From Phytoseiulus persimilis (Eukaryota > Arthropoda > Arachnida > Mesostigmata > Phytoseiidae): 64,000 bases of DNA. This document shows, one piece after another, positions 14,150 to 25,972 of this stretch. Made by a program: the position numbers and the translations under genes. Location: NCBI GenBank assembly GCA_037576195.1, contig CM075102.1:48418745-48482744 (forward strand), read 5' to 3'. Positions within the stretch are counted from its first letter, which is position 1. Every line of letters begins with the position of its first letter. The notes beneath the pieces were generated by a model that saw only the letters and a list, made by a program, of their open reading frames with translations, searched no databases and was not told the origin of the DNA.

Positions 14150-14960
14150 ATACTCCAAATAGTGCAATCCACAAGTCAGTCGTGCGTACGTGCCCCGCGT
14201 TGACCAACCCGGATTGCTCAGCGGGTCTTCGGTGATCTATGACCTGGGTCATAAACTTAACCAATTCATAACCCCTCTGTTTACTCCTCGAGTTGGATTC
14301 CCCGTTTCTCTAGTTGTACAGAGCGCATGGCGCAACGTTCCGCAGTCGATTGCGTTCCCGACTCTAGGTGGCAGCCTGGCGATCTAAATCTCATCCCTCG
14401 TATGATTTCCCACCCAAAACATGACGAAGGTCCGAGCATTCGTGCGCCGCCTCCAGGGTTCCTGATTATCAGATTCGGAAACCGCGCGTCGCAAAATATG
14501 GCGGACGGGATATGCTCCATTACTTTCTCCGAACAGTTTCCTGAAAAGATTGCCTCGGAGGGATAGAGAGGGCGCCTCATATATAGCGCCTCATGCATAG
14601 GGCGCTTGTAGCTTCGGATTACAGAGCCACGTTTTCGGCTACTTAACGTTGTCTCAAAAGCCGAGAACAAGCTTATCAACTCGCACCTATCGGATCTCTA
14701 GGATCATGGACCTCACGAGAATGTTTCTTCGACTGGCACCTGTCGTCTGCTTCTCAATGAATTTCGATGAGCTGATTCACGTATTGGCTCGAGGGGTGTC
14801 ATTGTCCATGACATGGTTGCTTGGAAACCCGTGTAATCGGCTTTGCTTCGGGACAACAGGGATCAGGTTCGATTTGGAATCACTGTGACTCCCATCTCCA
14901 TCATCTAAAGACAGCAGCGGCAACGAGAACGAGCCAGCTTGGTGAGTGCTTAGGCTGCCC
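14150..14960. other. Intergenic stretch without recognised features
   Basis: Between the short-unit repeat and the LINE 3' end. The copies of GCGCCTCAT near 14572-14598 form a tiny local duplication; otherwise nothing was recognised. Confidence 0.5.
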
Positions 14961-15785
14961 GATTGATTGATTGATTTTATTTCGATCTTCCATATGCACA
15001 TATGGTCCCTTTCGTTTCAGGGGTGAAGTGTTTTGCATTCACAGATCATTTTTCTCGGTTCTCCCAGCATCGTAAGATTTCCTTCCGTCCTTCTAATGTC
15101 CTTCGGTGTTGAGTCGGGGTGAAGTCCAATTCGGAACGGGAATTCTCGTGGGGGATACCTTCCTTCTTCGCATTCCATCACGACGTGTGTGTCGGTTTCG
15201 GGTCTTCCGCATATGTTGCAGTTCAAGTCGATAGAAGGATCGCGGTTATGTCGTTGGGTTCTGGTGTTGAGCATTCCTGCTCTTGTTAACGCCAGAAGCC
15301 GACTGCCCCGCGAGTTATCGTACATATCCAGTTGGAGACCTCTTGTCTCTTTGAATTGTCGATAAATGCACAGTGTGGACTTGGATTCCATGTTTTGTTT
15401 CCATGTATTGTCCAGTTTATTCTGCACCCTCATTTTGAGTTCTTTGCGGAATAGAGTCCACATTGCTGTGCCCGATGTATTTCTGGTCAGCCCGAGGTTT
15501 TCCAGGTCGAATTGCAATCTCAATTTCTTGAGTCTCTCTGTTGCAGTGACCGAGGTGTTTGTTATCTCGGTCGCCGTGAGGACAAGCTTGGGCCATCTCG
15601 TTGGGTCCATAGATCTTATCCTTTCGAAGTACATCGTTTTGCTCGTGGTTTCCCGACAGGAATCGAAGTATCACGCGTGGTTCTTGATCACGACGAATAT
15701 CGGGAGCCTGTCCCGCATCTTCTCGACCAAAAGCCGTTTGGTTCTAGGAAAAGCTTTCCCGGCGATGGTCGCCTAGTGTTCATGG
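14961..15785 (-). pseudogene. 5'-truncated LINE, C-terminal part of ORF2 with zinc knuckle and tetranucleotide tail
   Basis: Reading the minus strand, an open frame of 205 codons (15634-15017) continues upstream through an in-frame TGA near 15680 to about 15785. Near its end is the knuckle CNICGRPETDTHVVMEC, the C-x2-C-x..-H-x4-C type found after the reverse transcriptase of many non-LTR elements. Past the stop the copy ends in repeated ATCA units (plus strand GATTGATTGATTGATT at 14961), a typical LINE 3' tail. The reverse transcriptase itself is missing, so this is a 5'-truncated dead copy. The clade cannot be fixed from this fragment. Confidence 0.75.
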
Positions 15786-17418
15786 GAAGCAGAGTACCGG
15801 TAAAGCAAAGAAGCAGCGGGACGATTGAGGTGCGGCCGTCTCCTCGTATCTCGTGCTCATCAAGTTGCAGTGAATGTCAGGAACGAACCGGATACGCTCG
15901 TTCAGTGCGGAAATCGCACTTTTGCTCGTTGCTGGTTCCATTTCTTTACTCGTTTAGCGCAGGAGCGTACGCGGAGGCGATGCCGGCGCCGCTGTTCCAT
16001 ATCGCCATAGTCTTTGGTTGCTTTGTGGTGGAATGAATTTCGATAAGGCAATGTGTAAGCGAGTAAACGGTGGTGTAAGAAAGCCGGTCGAGTTGCTAAC
16101 TGTTGAAGACCTGTAGTAGCTCTCTTCCAGGCCTCCTTTCTCACTGGTCTGCGGGGTGGTCGAGTCGGGTAGGAGGAGGATCGCTGCTGTCGGACAGGCT
16201 TTGAGGGGGGCGTAGGCAATGGCTACGAGAATGAGGGAACGATGTGCTGCAGTTGGAGGCGAGACGGGGGCGACAAGATAACTTGCGCGAAAAAGAAAAA
16301 GGCCCACAACAAAAGGATGCGGCCAGCCGGGACACTATGCGTCGGCGGTTGGTTGATATGGATAGCGAACAAGAGGAGAGCAACATTTTATTGTGGCCTT
16401 CATTGCAAGTGGGGACGGGGCAGACATTTATCAGAAAGAGTTAGGTCATTATCTATTGTAGCCGGCCGCCTGACCGCCCGGCTTGCCTGCCTGCTTGCCG
16501 CTCGGCCGACGAAAGCAAGACGAGAATGGCTGCTGACTGATGACAGCGATAACGACCATACCGGTGTGCCTAGAGAAAAGGCCCCCGACTCGCTGTTCCT
16601 ATGTAACGTTTCAGGGGAAAGCCCTCCCCTCGTTTCAATTGTTGCTTCCAGTGTTGTGTTCCTCTTCTCCCTCCTGGTCCTTTCATTGTCATTGTCTCGA
16701 TTCGCCCTGATGCTCCTGATTCCACAGATATTGTCGGAAGAATGGTTATTGAGTAGACTTGTCCCCTTTTTGACGCGCAACTTGTTTTCGGGATATTCAG
16801 GTCAGGACTCGCCGCGAGTAGGATGAGACTTCGTAAGGAAGCCTGATGACTGACTGATCCGCTTCGGGATTGATGGTTGAGCTCGAGCGGAAAATGGACT
16901 GTTTCAACCGGTATGCTCGGTCTCCGGGTAGCCTAGTTTCCGCCCCGCTCGACTCTATCGTCCGTGCATCGGAGAATCCGAGGGATAATGCCGAGTAGGC
17001 GGAAGCCGAGTAGCCGTCTTTTGGCATCAACACTGGATCTGAAAAGCACCGCTCTCTCGACGGCAACATCAGAGACTGATCCACACGAACCACGAAGGAA
17101 AATCGAGTTCATAAAAAGCGACGATATTATTAGTTCTTCAGCTTCCTTAGCTACGACTTGATTTCAGTGATCCCCGCGTTCCACTTCCGCCAGAGTTGCC
17201 GGATATGCTTCCTTCTTCTTTTTCTCCTGGAAAGAAAGATTCCCACTCAGGCAGAGCTGAACTTCCCTTTTTCAGAAACTGGCCCATGGAACTGACTGAC
17301 TGCTTCCGGTCGCCCGAACTTCTCAACCGCAGTGAGGAACGTTCCCCAAGATCTTCTCAAAATCACGAAGAGGAATTGAGGTGAAAATTCGAAGTGTTTC
17401 CCGAATCATGAAGAGCCC
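15786..17418. other. Intergenic stretch without recognised genes
   Basis: Contains a C/G-rich patch near 16450-16530 (runs of GCCTGCCTGCTTGCC type) and several mutually contradictory open frames on both strands. None has a recognisable domain or consistent exon borders. Confidence 0.45.
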
Positions 17419-18271
17419 CTAGTCAGCTTTTACCTTCAGCTCGTCCTTCTGCCATTGACGCCTACGCTTCTCCATGTACTTCTCAGCCTTGGCGCGCATC
17501 TTTTCCATCACGTGGCGGCGAACATTCTCAGCTTCTGACGGCGTTTTCGCTCTCTGCATCAGCAACCGAATTTCTTTGTCACGCTTACGGAGTAGCTTTT
17601 CAGCTTTCTGAATCTTTTTGTAGAGAAGCAGCTGCTCTTTCGTCCGCTGCGTGGTCGAGCTTGCGGGGGGTTGGTACGACGAAACCAACTTGATCCAGTC
17701 CTGTCGGGAGGTGGAATACTGACGGTTATATAGTGTTCCTTACGGTGATATCCCTCACGGAATCACCATCGAAACATTGAGAAATTCAGCGAAACGACAA
17801 ATACCTTCTCAAAATCGATGTCGAAAATCTTTTCGATCTCCGACACACTGATCGTCTGCTCCATGAAATCCTCGCACTTCGAAATTTTCACAGTGGATTG
17901 CTGTGAACTTCTGACGCTTTCGTCGAAGCGCACTCTAGGAATCGGGCTTCGCGCTTTTTCGGGGAGTCTACGCTCGCAGTCGCCACCGATGCCTGGTTCC
18001 GGGAGCTCCTTCTCGATGACGGAAGCCCGGACTTCGTGTTCATCAACGAAATCCTGCAATAGGAGTGGGATGAGACTCAGGTCATGAGTGACGATTCCAC
18101 AGTGAAAGCTCAAGCATATGTTCAACGACGAAAGTCTCTCATCTCATCAGGATCGAGCCGCGGATTCCGGGGACTCACCAGGTAGCGCTCCGCAGGGTCA
18201 CCAAACTTGATCGTTAAGATCTTCACGAATCCCGCGAGCTGCTCCTCATAGTTGAAGCTGGTGTTACCCAT
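17419..18271 (-). CDS. Unrecognised basic coiled-coil protein, three coding exons
   Basis: Exons in transcript order are 18271-18179, 18053-17805 and 17700-17419 (stop TAG 17421-17419). All junctions are phase 0, with a strong GTGAGT donor after CTG (18179) and acceptors CTATTGCAG and CCGACAG. They total 624 nt, 207 aa. The N-terminus (MGNTSFNYEEQLAGF) leads into an acidic middle (SVSEIEKIFDIDFEKDW) and a long Lys/Arg/Glu-rich helix over about residues 135-205 (LYKKIQKAEKLLRKRDKEI, then VMEKMRAKAEKYMEKRRR), predicted coiled coil. I do not recognise the family. The frame stays open upstream of the chosen ATG to another ATG at 18340, and an AG acceptor lies between them, so the gene may have more 5' exons and this start is provisional. 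MG at the start would allow N-myristoylation only if this ATG is real. Confidence 0.7.
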
Positions 18272-20610
18272 ATGTCCTCCAATGAGCTCAACTCTCCTGG
18301 CCTCGTTGTTGCAAAATGATGGATTGCATTTTCGTTTCATAAAAGCTTCGCGACCGTTCCATTGAGATCGTCACAAGAATGGGAGTTAGATGACACCTTC
18401 CACGAGTTATTCCGTGTGATGTTAAGAGGAATTTCCTTCGCTCGGAGGCGGAGAAGTTGTTCCACGAGTAGAACATGAACAAGAATGAGAAATGACAGTG
18501 AGTAGCGCCGAGCAGAAGCGTACACAGCGTGAAGTGATTTCGGCGATTCTCAGATTTGGGGCAGATTTCTAATTCTCTTCTTCGGTTTTTCTCCATCTAA
18601 ATGTGTCAAGCTTCCGTCGAGAGGAATACCGCCGTTAATCAAAATCCTGCTCTCGCTCCTCGATACCATTCGGCCCCGTCGCCAACTGGGAGTACTTTGA
18701 GGGACTCACTATGCCTATTGAGGTGCCGAATCGGATACACACACTTTCCCCTCGATCCGTAGCATCGGGGAATTATACCAGAAGTTACATTAAAGCGCCT
18801 GATTGCATCCCTCGGCTCATTTCTTTTCAATATGACAGAAATCTTCTGGCTACATCGTGCCGACCGTGCGACCAGGGAGCCTTCAGGCGCCTGATGGCAG
18901 GTAATCGGGAACCCCTGGGTTTGTAAACAAGTCTGCCTCTCAACAACTTCTCGCTCACAACGGGAGTGCAGAAGCAATCAACTTCACTGGCATATAAGCG
19001 ACTACTTTTTCAACCATAAATACACCAAGAATGCGCAGTCATCTATCGAATTTTCCCGTAATAGTTGCGAAATCATGCAAAATTATTGAGATTCACATGC
19101 GTGCACACGAGCAAAAGTTCCAGTGATGTTTTCAGTCAAAAGAGTTGTTCCTCATCTCCCACACTTCAGGGTACATTTCTGCGGATCACCCTAGCTGGGA
19201 TACTGGAAATTTGCGCCGTGATAATTCTTCACCCCGTGGAGACGACTCGATCACACCGAGAACGATGAAAAGGGCACCGTGAAAATAGCCGTCGCTCAGA
19301 AGTGGCATCGATATATCCCAATGATCTGCAGGATGTAGAATGTGAGCTGATCTGCGACGGGAGACCAGCTTCACATGTAAGTATTGGGTGGATGTAAAAG
19401 TTCTGAACTCCTAATTCCAATCGCTCATACCTCCGCACCCGGGGATAAGCTCCAAGATACAATCACGTGGGCGGAATGATTCCATCTTCGTATGTCTTCT
19501 AGTATGTTAGATATGCAGGGTGGCATTTTTGAGTTGGGAATTTTCGAGCCCGATTTTGTCTTAGTCGTATCTTTGTTCATTCTCTGATTTTTTTTCGGAA
19601 AGCGGAGAGAGGTAGATAGAAGATTTCAAGATTATCTTGATTGTACCCCGGAGTAGATATTATGGAAATCGCGGCCAAGTGGTGGCTTCGGAATGGACCC
19701 ATCATTCCGAGATCTCCCCAGAAGTGATCATGGAAACGTCGAATTTCATCAGGCTCGAAAGGCTCGCGTTTGTTGCGGGAAAGAGAGCCGGCATGCACCG
19801 AATGAAGATTTCAAGCGATGGTATCCACCCCATTTTTGAGCCCTGCCACTCGGCCGCTCTCGTTCTTATCGCATTTCCTCTCGTACCTCCTCAACGAGAC
19901 CGAATCGAAAGTATCTCCTCAGGAATCGCCGAATCATCCGAGTATGGAGTTGCCGGGTTGATCCAAACAATATTTGACTTCCATCGGAAGTCATCCTCAT
20001 TCAGTTCTCCGCCATTTGTTCCTAAAACAACCCCCAAATATCAGGGAAACTTTTGATGCGAACGCTTACCATTCCTCGGGCGTCTAGGTAACTTCAGACG
20101 GTTTCCTGGCTTGGTGCCGGCCGTCTCACCCGCGTCGAACGCGACTCCGGCGAGTTCGATCCGATGAAATGTAACGTTTTTCTGATCACTTACAGCACGA
20201 CCTCGAGGAAACCGCGATTTTCATCCCATCCACTCCAACAAAGAACCATTTCCTGATTTCAGATCCAAGGATTGACAAAATTCCTACCAAAACAGAATTC
20301 GGCTCCAGAATTCCCGATCTAGAAACGTCACCCTGTAAAATAACCTTGGAGACCGTCGTGAACTCTTGACCTCAAACGCATCGATTTTCTCCGGACGCGG
20401 ATGGTGTTCCTTCGGACTGCTCCCTCAACACAGTGGTTCTCGAAATCCCCAGACCGGTCGAATAAATTCTCAAATTCATATTGGAGTAAGATTAACCCAG
20501 AGTTGTCGACCAGTAGCGTAGCAAGAGGGGTGCGAAGATGGCGGTCCGCCCGAGCATCAAGGCCTTGGGCCCGGCATCTCGGGCAGCGTTTCGCCCAGCC
20601 CGAACAGCGC
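18272..20610. other. Intergenic, no recognised genes
   Basis: Only short chance frames. Upstream exons of the coiled-coil gene could lie here but none was identified. Confidence 0.4.
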
Positions 20611-20934
20611 GACGTCCCTCTGGAATCCGGCAATGGCGTTCGCCAAATCATACATCGCGTCCTGAACCTTCCATGGGCCCTGAAGGTTGCGGGATCTCTC
20701 TCTAGCGGACTTGGGATCGGAGCCTTCTGAGTCGAAGTGACTTGCAGAGGGCATAGATGGAATTAAAGCCCCAGGCACACAGAGTGGTACATTGGGCAGA
20801 GGGATCGCTATGGAATCAGAGAGCACTTACAAAACGTACACGCAACTCAACAAACTCCGCTAGTTGAGCCGTGCTCGAGCAAACGCCAACCGCTGGGGCG
20901 TGAGCCAATATTCGATAACACTGGAGCAGATTCC
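20611..20934 (+). repeat. Decayed dispersed repeat, copy 1 (inverted relative to 24689-25000)
   Basis: About 320 bp matches the reverse complement of 24689-25000 with roughly 75-80% identity by eye. Blocks are shared at both ends, for example CCAACCGCTGGGGCGTGAG near 20886 and CTTCCATGGGCCCTGAAG near 20669. On the minus strand both copies encode a similar peptide (HFDSEGSDPKSARERSRN here, with conservative changes and a stop in the other copy), suggesting a former transposon reading frame. Confidence 0.75.
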
Positions 20935-22079
20935 GAAATTCCGAGCTCCGAAATTCTGTTTGAGAATACATTGTTGATCTGGCCGAGTCGGAAAGCTATC
21001 GAAGTCAGAAGTGAGAAATCTTCATCAGAGAACACCAGTGACCGATATCGGAGAAAGAGTCCCCATCGTGATTCGTTCGAGTAATGATGTCCGGTACCGC
21101 AGGATTTAGTTCGTGCGAGGGCAATTTCTACATATTAGGACAGCACTCACGCGACATTTTTTCATTCTGCCACTCATCGAATAATATCTATCTCTGTTCA
21201 GCTCTTCGAGGAAATTCGCCTTAGGGGTCATCAGATTGGGATTCCGCCCCGGGCGTCACCGAGGGTCGCTATGCCACTGTTGTCGACTGAGGCCGTGAGT
21301 ATAACTTGGCTCTCTGGGGAGCTGTTCCGAAGTGCTAAGAGCTCAAGCGCCGCATAGCACGTCACAATCGTGGACATGCGTCATGATTCCCTGATAGTTA
21401 GAGCTGTGCTTGCGCTGGATCGGTTCCATTTTCTGAACCGGAATGTGAGGGACAGGTATAACCAAGTCTGAATACCTTCCAAATGCATCGTAGGGGCACA
21501 CCTGGACTCGATCCATGGGCTCGGGCGAAGCCTTACTCGAGCTGGGATCAGGCCTCGGGGATACATCCTTCCATTCACAAAAGCTGACATCACAGCAGTC
21601 GAGCTGGGTGGAATGTATGGGGAAGAAACAGTTCCAACAGATTTGCTCCTGAACCTTTCTTTTCCGGCGTGAATTCCGAGGATGCGCGGCCACCATTCCT
21701 CAGCATCAGCCTTCCCTGCTTTTCCGCGAGATTCAGCCATCTATCGAGCTCAAGAATTCGTGTTGGATGAGCATGTAATGCTGAATCGTCAACGCAGAAA
21801 GCTCGCTGGATGTCGGGGTGTGCTGCGGAAGCTTGCTGAATGCCGTTGCTTTGCTGATTGTCGTCGCCGGAAGCTTGCTGAAGAAGATGTCAGACGACCA
21901 CTGTTCGCACCTCTAACATTTCTCTCGACAAGCTCACATGTCTACCGCTGGCTCGCCGATCAGCATTGTCATGGGCGCGTAAGGAAATAATGTTCCAGCC
22001 TCCGCACTAAACGGAGTTGCCGTGTCGAATTCCCTGAAGAGGACTTGAATGAGCTCGTGAATATGTTGGAGACAGAGCG

Positions 22080-22410
22080 AGATGGATCGCGGAAAGCCAA
22101 GACCAGCGTCGTGATCACGGATCCAAAATCCCCTCGACCACGTAAACCACCCCCAAAATCTTGGTTTTCCGGAAAATTCAGATGACGACGCCGAGATAAC
22201 GACCATGAATCCAGCGTCATTAACTTCTTCTGCGTCAGGATGTATGGATAGAGTGAAATTAACACTTGAATCGAGCTCATCGACCCCGAAAGTCCCAGAA
22301 TACGTGTCAACGGCCCCCGAAATCTTTGTTCTCCAGAAATGCCCATATCGACGGCAAGATCACAATCATGAATCTGACAACCTGAACCAATTCCGCGTCA
22401 GGTCAGAGAG
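22080..22410. repeat. Degenerate tandem duplication, about 165-bp unit
   Basis: Two adjacent units share the order ACCCCCAAAATCTTGGTTTTCC ... GATAACGACCATGAATC ... TCTGCGTCAGGA, and in the second CCCCCGAAATCTTTGTTCTCC ... GATCACAATCATGAATC ... TCCGCGTCAGGT, with many substitutions and small gaps. Matching is by eye only. Confidence 0.45.
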
Positions 22411-22672
22411 CTCCGACCCCGACTCGAGTATACCGAAAGCCGAAGTTTGGCGCTCTTCGATCAGTTTCCAGGGGGAGCTCAGCCTTGTGCACCAGATGGG
22501 TCCTGCATTTCATTGGGATGCCAGGTGCAGTGAGGAAGTCATCATCCAAGTGGTGCGCGTCGTAGCATCCGAAGTTTTTGTGCCGCAACGTCTCTTCGTA
22601 TTTGCCGCATCTTGGGCATAAGACACACCGAAGAAAACCGTCACCGTGCATGAATCGTCTAGCCGGCAGCAT
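22403..22672 (-). pseudogene. Possible LINE zinc-knuckle fragment
   Basis: The minus-strand frame includes CPRCGKYEETLRHKNFGC, which fits the C-x2-C-x..-ET-x2-H-x4-C knuckle at the C-terminus of many non-LTR retrotransposon proteins. There is no reverse transcriptase next to it, and the frame does not continue upstream. The call rests on one motif. Confidence 0.35.
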
Positions 22673-24688
22673 GCGTGCTTTAGATCTACTCCGAACATGA
22701 TGCCATGCACATCTCTCCCAACATCTCCGGATTCAGCCGCGTAAAATAGTATTTCAGCAGACTCCCGCGATGCAATGCCCTTCCTAAAACTCAGAGCTGC
22801 CCGAGTAATATTGCTTACTGATGGGCACCTGGCTGTGTTACTCGTTATCGACTTCTTGAACCCTCTCTTGATATGTATGCGGATTTCCTGTGATTAGCGA
22901 TTTGAGTTCAATCTGGTCGCGACGGTTCCTGTGACGTAGAGCCTGCGCTGGGGTTAAGAGCTCAGCCTGTGTTCCGGGGATTCCCATCATGTTCAGGAGA
23001 GTTCTGGTTCATCCCTAGTCTGTGGCGTATTGGGTACGTGGCATGAATCTGAACTCGCTCTGTGCTCCCCTAGTTTTGAATTGGGGCCACCACGTCTCCC
23101 CCAGTATGAGTTCGTTAGCTACTTTGTAGCCCGTAATGCCTAGTGACCAGCGTCTTCCGAAGACTCGTGGCTATATACTATCATGAATTTCCGCACCCTA
23201 CCTGCGGACGCAGTCTTCGATGACAATTCATCCAGACATTGGACGTTATGGAACCCGTTATTATTGATTGTGCATGTCATGATCTGTTCTCGTGGAAGCT
23301 TCTATTCCGATTTTCTATACTGAAGGCTGGACTTCTAAATCCGGAGTCAAGCGGTTCAGCCATGGCGGAACATATGGGAGAGCCGAGAAGGAGATCCTCC
23401 TGGGGAGGCTTAATTTAGAGCTAACTGCTTCCGTTTACCTCGACGTATTCATCACACCTGGATTGAGTCGGCAAGTCTCTCGATCCCATTCCTGAAGCTT
23501 CGACGTTTTTTCGATTGTTCGACTCCTTTTTGAAGGCAGACATGAGTTGTTCCGTCTCCCCCGAGGGCCGTATGTCAGAGACATCTGACCATCTGGAGAA
23601 CGTTAGGGAATTCTCCAGAGAGGGAGTTGATAAGAGCTCAGTAACCATCCTTCCGGGAGTGGGCTGTGCTATATCGGGAGGACTCTTCAGCAGTTCGTCG
23701 TCAGCACTTGGAAATACAGCTAACCAGAGCAGCCGCCAGCAGCTTGATCGGGAACCCCTGTTTTCTTCCGAGCATCACGTCTCCGAATCTCAGTTTCTTC
23801 TCACCGAGCGATTAGTCCTCCTGGGATAGGACTCCGCTATATATGACGAAAGTTAGCTGATATCGTCTTGGTGTTTAGCAAATGAGGATTTCGCAGCGGG
23901 AGCTCAAGGAGAGGTTTGCGACCAGTCACTCCCGGAGTTCTTGGCTGAGCTTGACAAGACCCTACCCTAGTTTGCGGAAGCCGCTCTGCGAGTCGCGGTG
24001 CCATTCGTTAGCGCCCATGATCGCGAACCAGCCTTTCCCGGTCGTAATTCCACCGAGACCGAGTACCGGTTTCGATGAGTTGCGAGGAACGACTCGCGGA
24101 TACAGCTCCGCAGGAGAGTTCCGAGTTGCTGTGCGCATTCGGAGGAGATGAAGCACCGGTCTTCAATAGGCATTCCGTCTATCTTTAACCGTGGTGCTCC
24201 AGGAACGAATTCAGCTCGAGGACAAGCACGGGAAAAATGCGTTCATTTCGTATGAGATAGAAGCCGTTGCCCTGCGGAGGGAGCCCCAGCAGCGTACGGA
24301 CCCTCGGTGATGTCCGGGGCAGAACCTCAATCTTATGCCCCTCATGGCGAAAATTTTCTCCGACTGCGGAACAGAGATGGACACCATGTTGGACCAATTC
24401 GACGGAAGGTGAAATGAAAATGTTGCAGTCCTAATAAGTGAGGAGTCCCCTCGCACAAATAAAAGCCTACGGTACCGAGCATCATTACTCGAAAAGAGCA
24501 CGATGGGGACTGTTTCCCGATAATGGTCACTGATGTTCTGTGATGGGGATTTCCCGCTTCGGACTTCGATAGGTTTCCGATTCGACCAAATCAACAAGGT
24601 TTTCTCAGACAGAACTTCGGAGCTCATATCAAACAATCTGGGCGAATTGCATGAGCAGTCGAGAGTATGTTGGGGCTGATGACCTGCA

Positions 24689-25000
24689 CCAGTGTTTAGA
24701 AAATTGACTCACGCCCCAGCGGTTGGCCTTTGCTGGGCCACGTTACAACTCGCGGAGTTTGTTGAATTATGTGAACGTTTCGTGAAGGCTCTCTGGTTCA
24801 ACAGCGATTCCTCTGCCCAATGGAACCACTCTTAGTTCCGAAGGCTTGAGACTCATTTATGACCTCTGCAAATCACTTCGATTCGGAAGGGTGCGATACC
24901 AATTCCGCTAGAGGGAGACCCCGCCAACTTCAGGGCCCATGGAAGTTTCGGGACGCGAGGTAGGATTTGGTGAATGCCGTCGCCAGATTCTAGAAGGACG
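24689..25000 (-). repeat. Decayed dispersed repeat, copy 2 (inverted relative to 20611-20934)
   Basis: Reverse-oriented partner of the repeat at 20.6 kb. The plus-strand frame starting near 24858 (MTSANHFDSEGCDTNSARGR) parallels the minus-strand frame of copy 1 but is broken by stops after about 34 codons. Confidence 0.75.
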
Positions 25001-25708
25001 AGTGGCAAGCCCCAGGACAACGCCGGACTATGGTCACTGAACTTCATCCTGCGCTCTGGAAAGTAAAGAGGAGGACGACGACGATCTCTGTTGAAGATTG
25101 GGATAGCTTCAAGTCAACGCATTGACTGTTTTTTCATTAGTCTGACGCGTAGACGTTCCGTTTGTTTGAGAGCAAGAACACCATGTTCTCCATGGGTGAA
25201 CCCCTACCGCATTATCAAATATCGGATGATAACGCTCAGCGAATATCAAAATGCAAACCCATATAAGAAGAACGTTGATGTCAAAAATTCAGAGCTCTCC
25301 GTCAAGGCCTGGCCACCGTGTATCTCAACTCATATTCTCCTTCAAGGAGAAGGAGCAGTATCTTCTCAAACAACCTCTTCAAGGATCGGAATGGAGTGGT
25401 CGAACGAGACGCGCATAGCGGGCCGAATCCAGCAGAGACGTCGTTCCGTGCCAAGGCAGTTGAGTGAGGATTTCGATATGTGCTGGATTTGACAGACCAA
25501 GTGCATCAACAAATAGCGAAGCCGTTTGATGATTTCCACGAGCTCATCAGCATCTTTGTGGCAACGACTCGACGGAACCTCCGAAAAACCATCGAAATTT
25601 CAAGTCAAAAGTCGGCAGAACTTCCACAAGCCTTCAAAAATGTGCCTCACGGACGCCGGTCCGGATTCCGCAATCTTGTTGAGAATCTTCTCTAACTCCT
25701 CTCTCTAC

Positions 25709-25972
25709 GTGGACCCCGCCAGGTATGGTCATTTCGACCCCGGGACAACCTCCGTAGACTCCGAAATGTATGGTCAGGTCGACCCCGGGATCAGCTCCGC
25801 AGACCCCAAAAAGGATAGCCAGATCGACCCAAGAATCGCCTCCGTAGACCCCGAAAAGTATGGTCAGATCGACCCCGGAATCACCTCCGTGGACCCCGAG
25901 GAGTACAGGCATAACGACCCCGAGGAGGAGGACCTCCGTAGACCCCGAGGAGTCTTGGTAAACCCCCAAAAT
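25709..25972 (+). repeat. 45-bp minisatellite, about six units
   Basis: Units begin at about 25709, 25754, 25799, 25844 and 25889 with a fixed 45-bp period; later units drift. The core is TATGGTCAGATCGACCCCGG. As 45 is divisible by 3 the array is open in one frame and encodes a 15-residue repeat of the type VDPEKYGQIDPGITS inside a 191-codon plus-strand frame (25526-26101). I see no evidence that this frame is a gene. The same repeat family recurs at 55.49, 55.77 and 63.33 kb. Confidence 0.9.
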
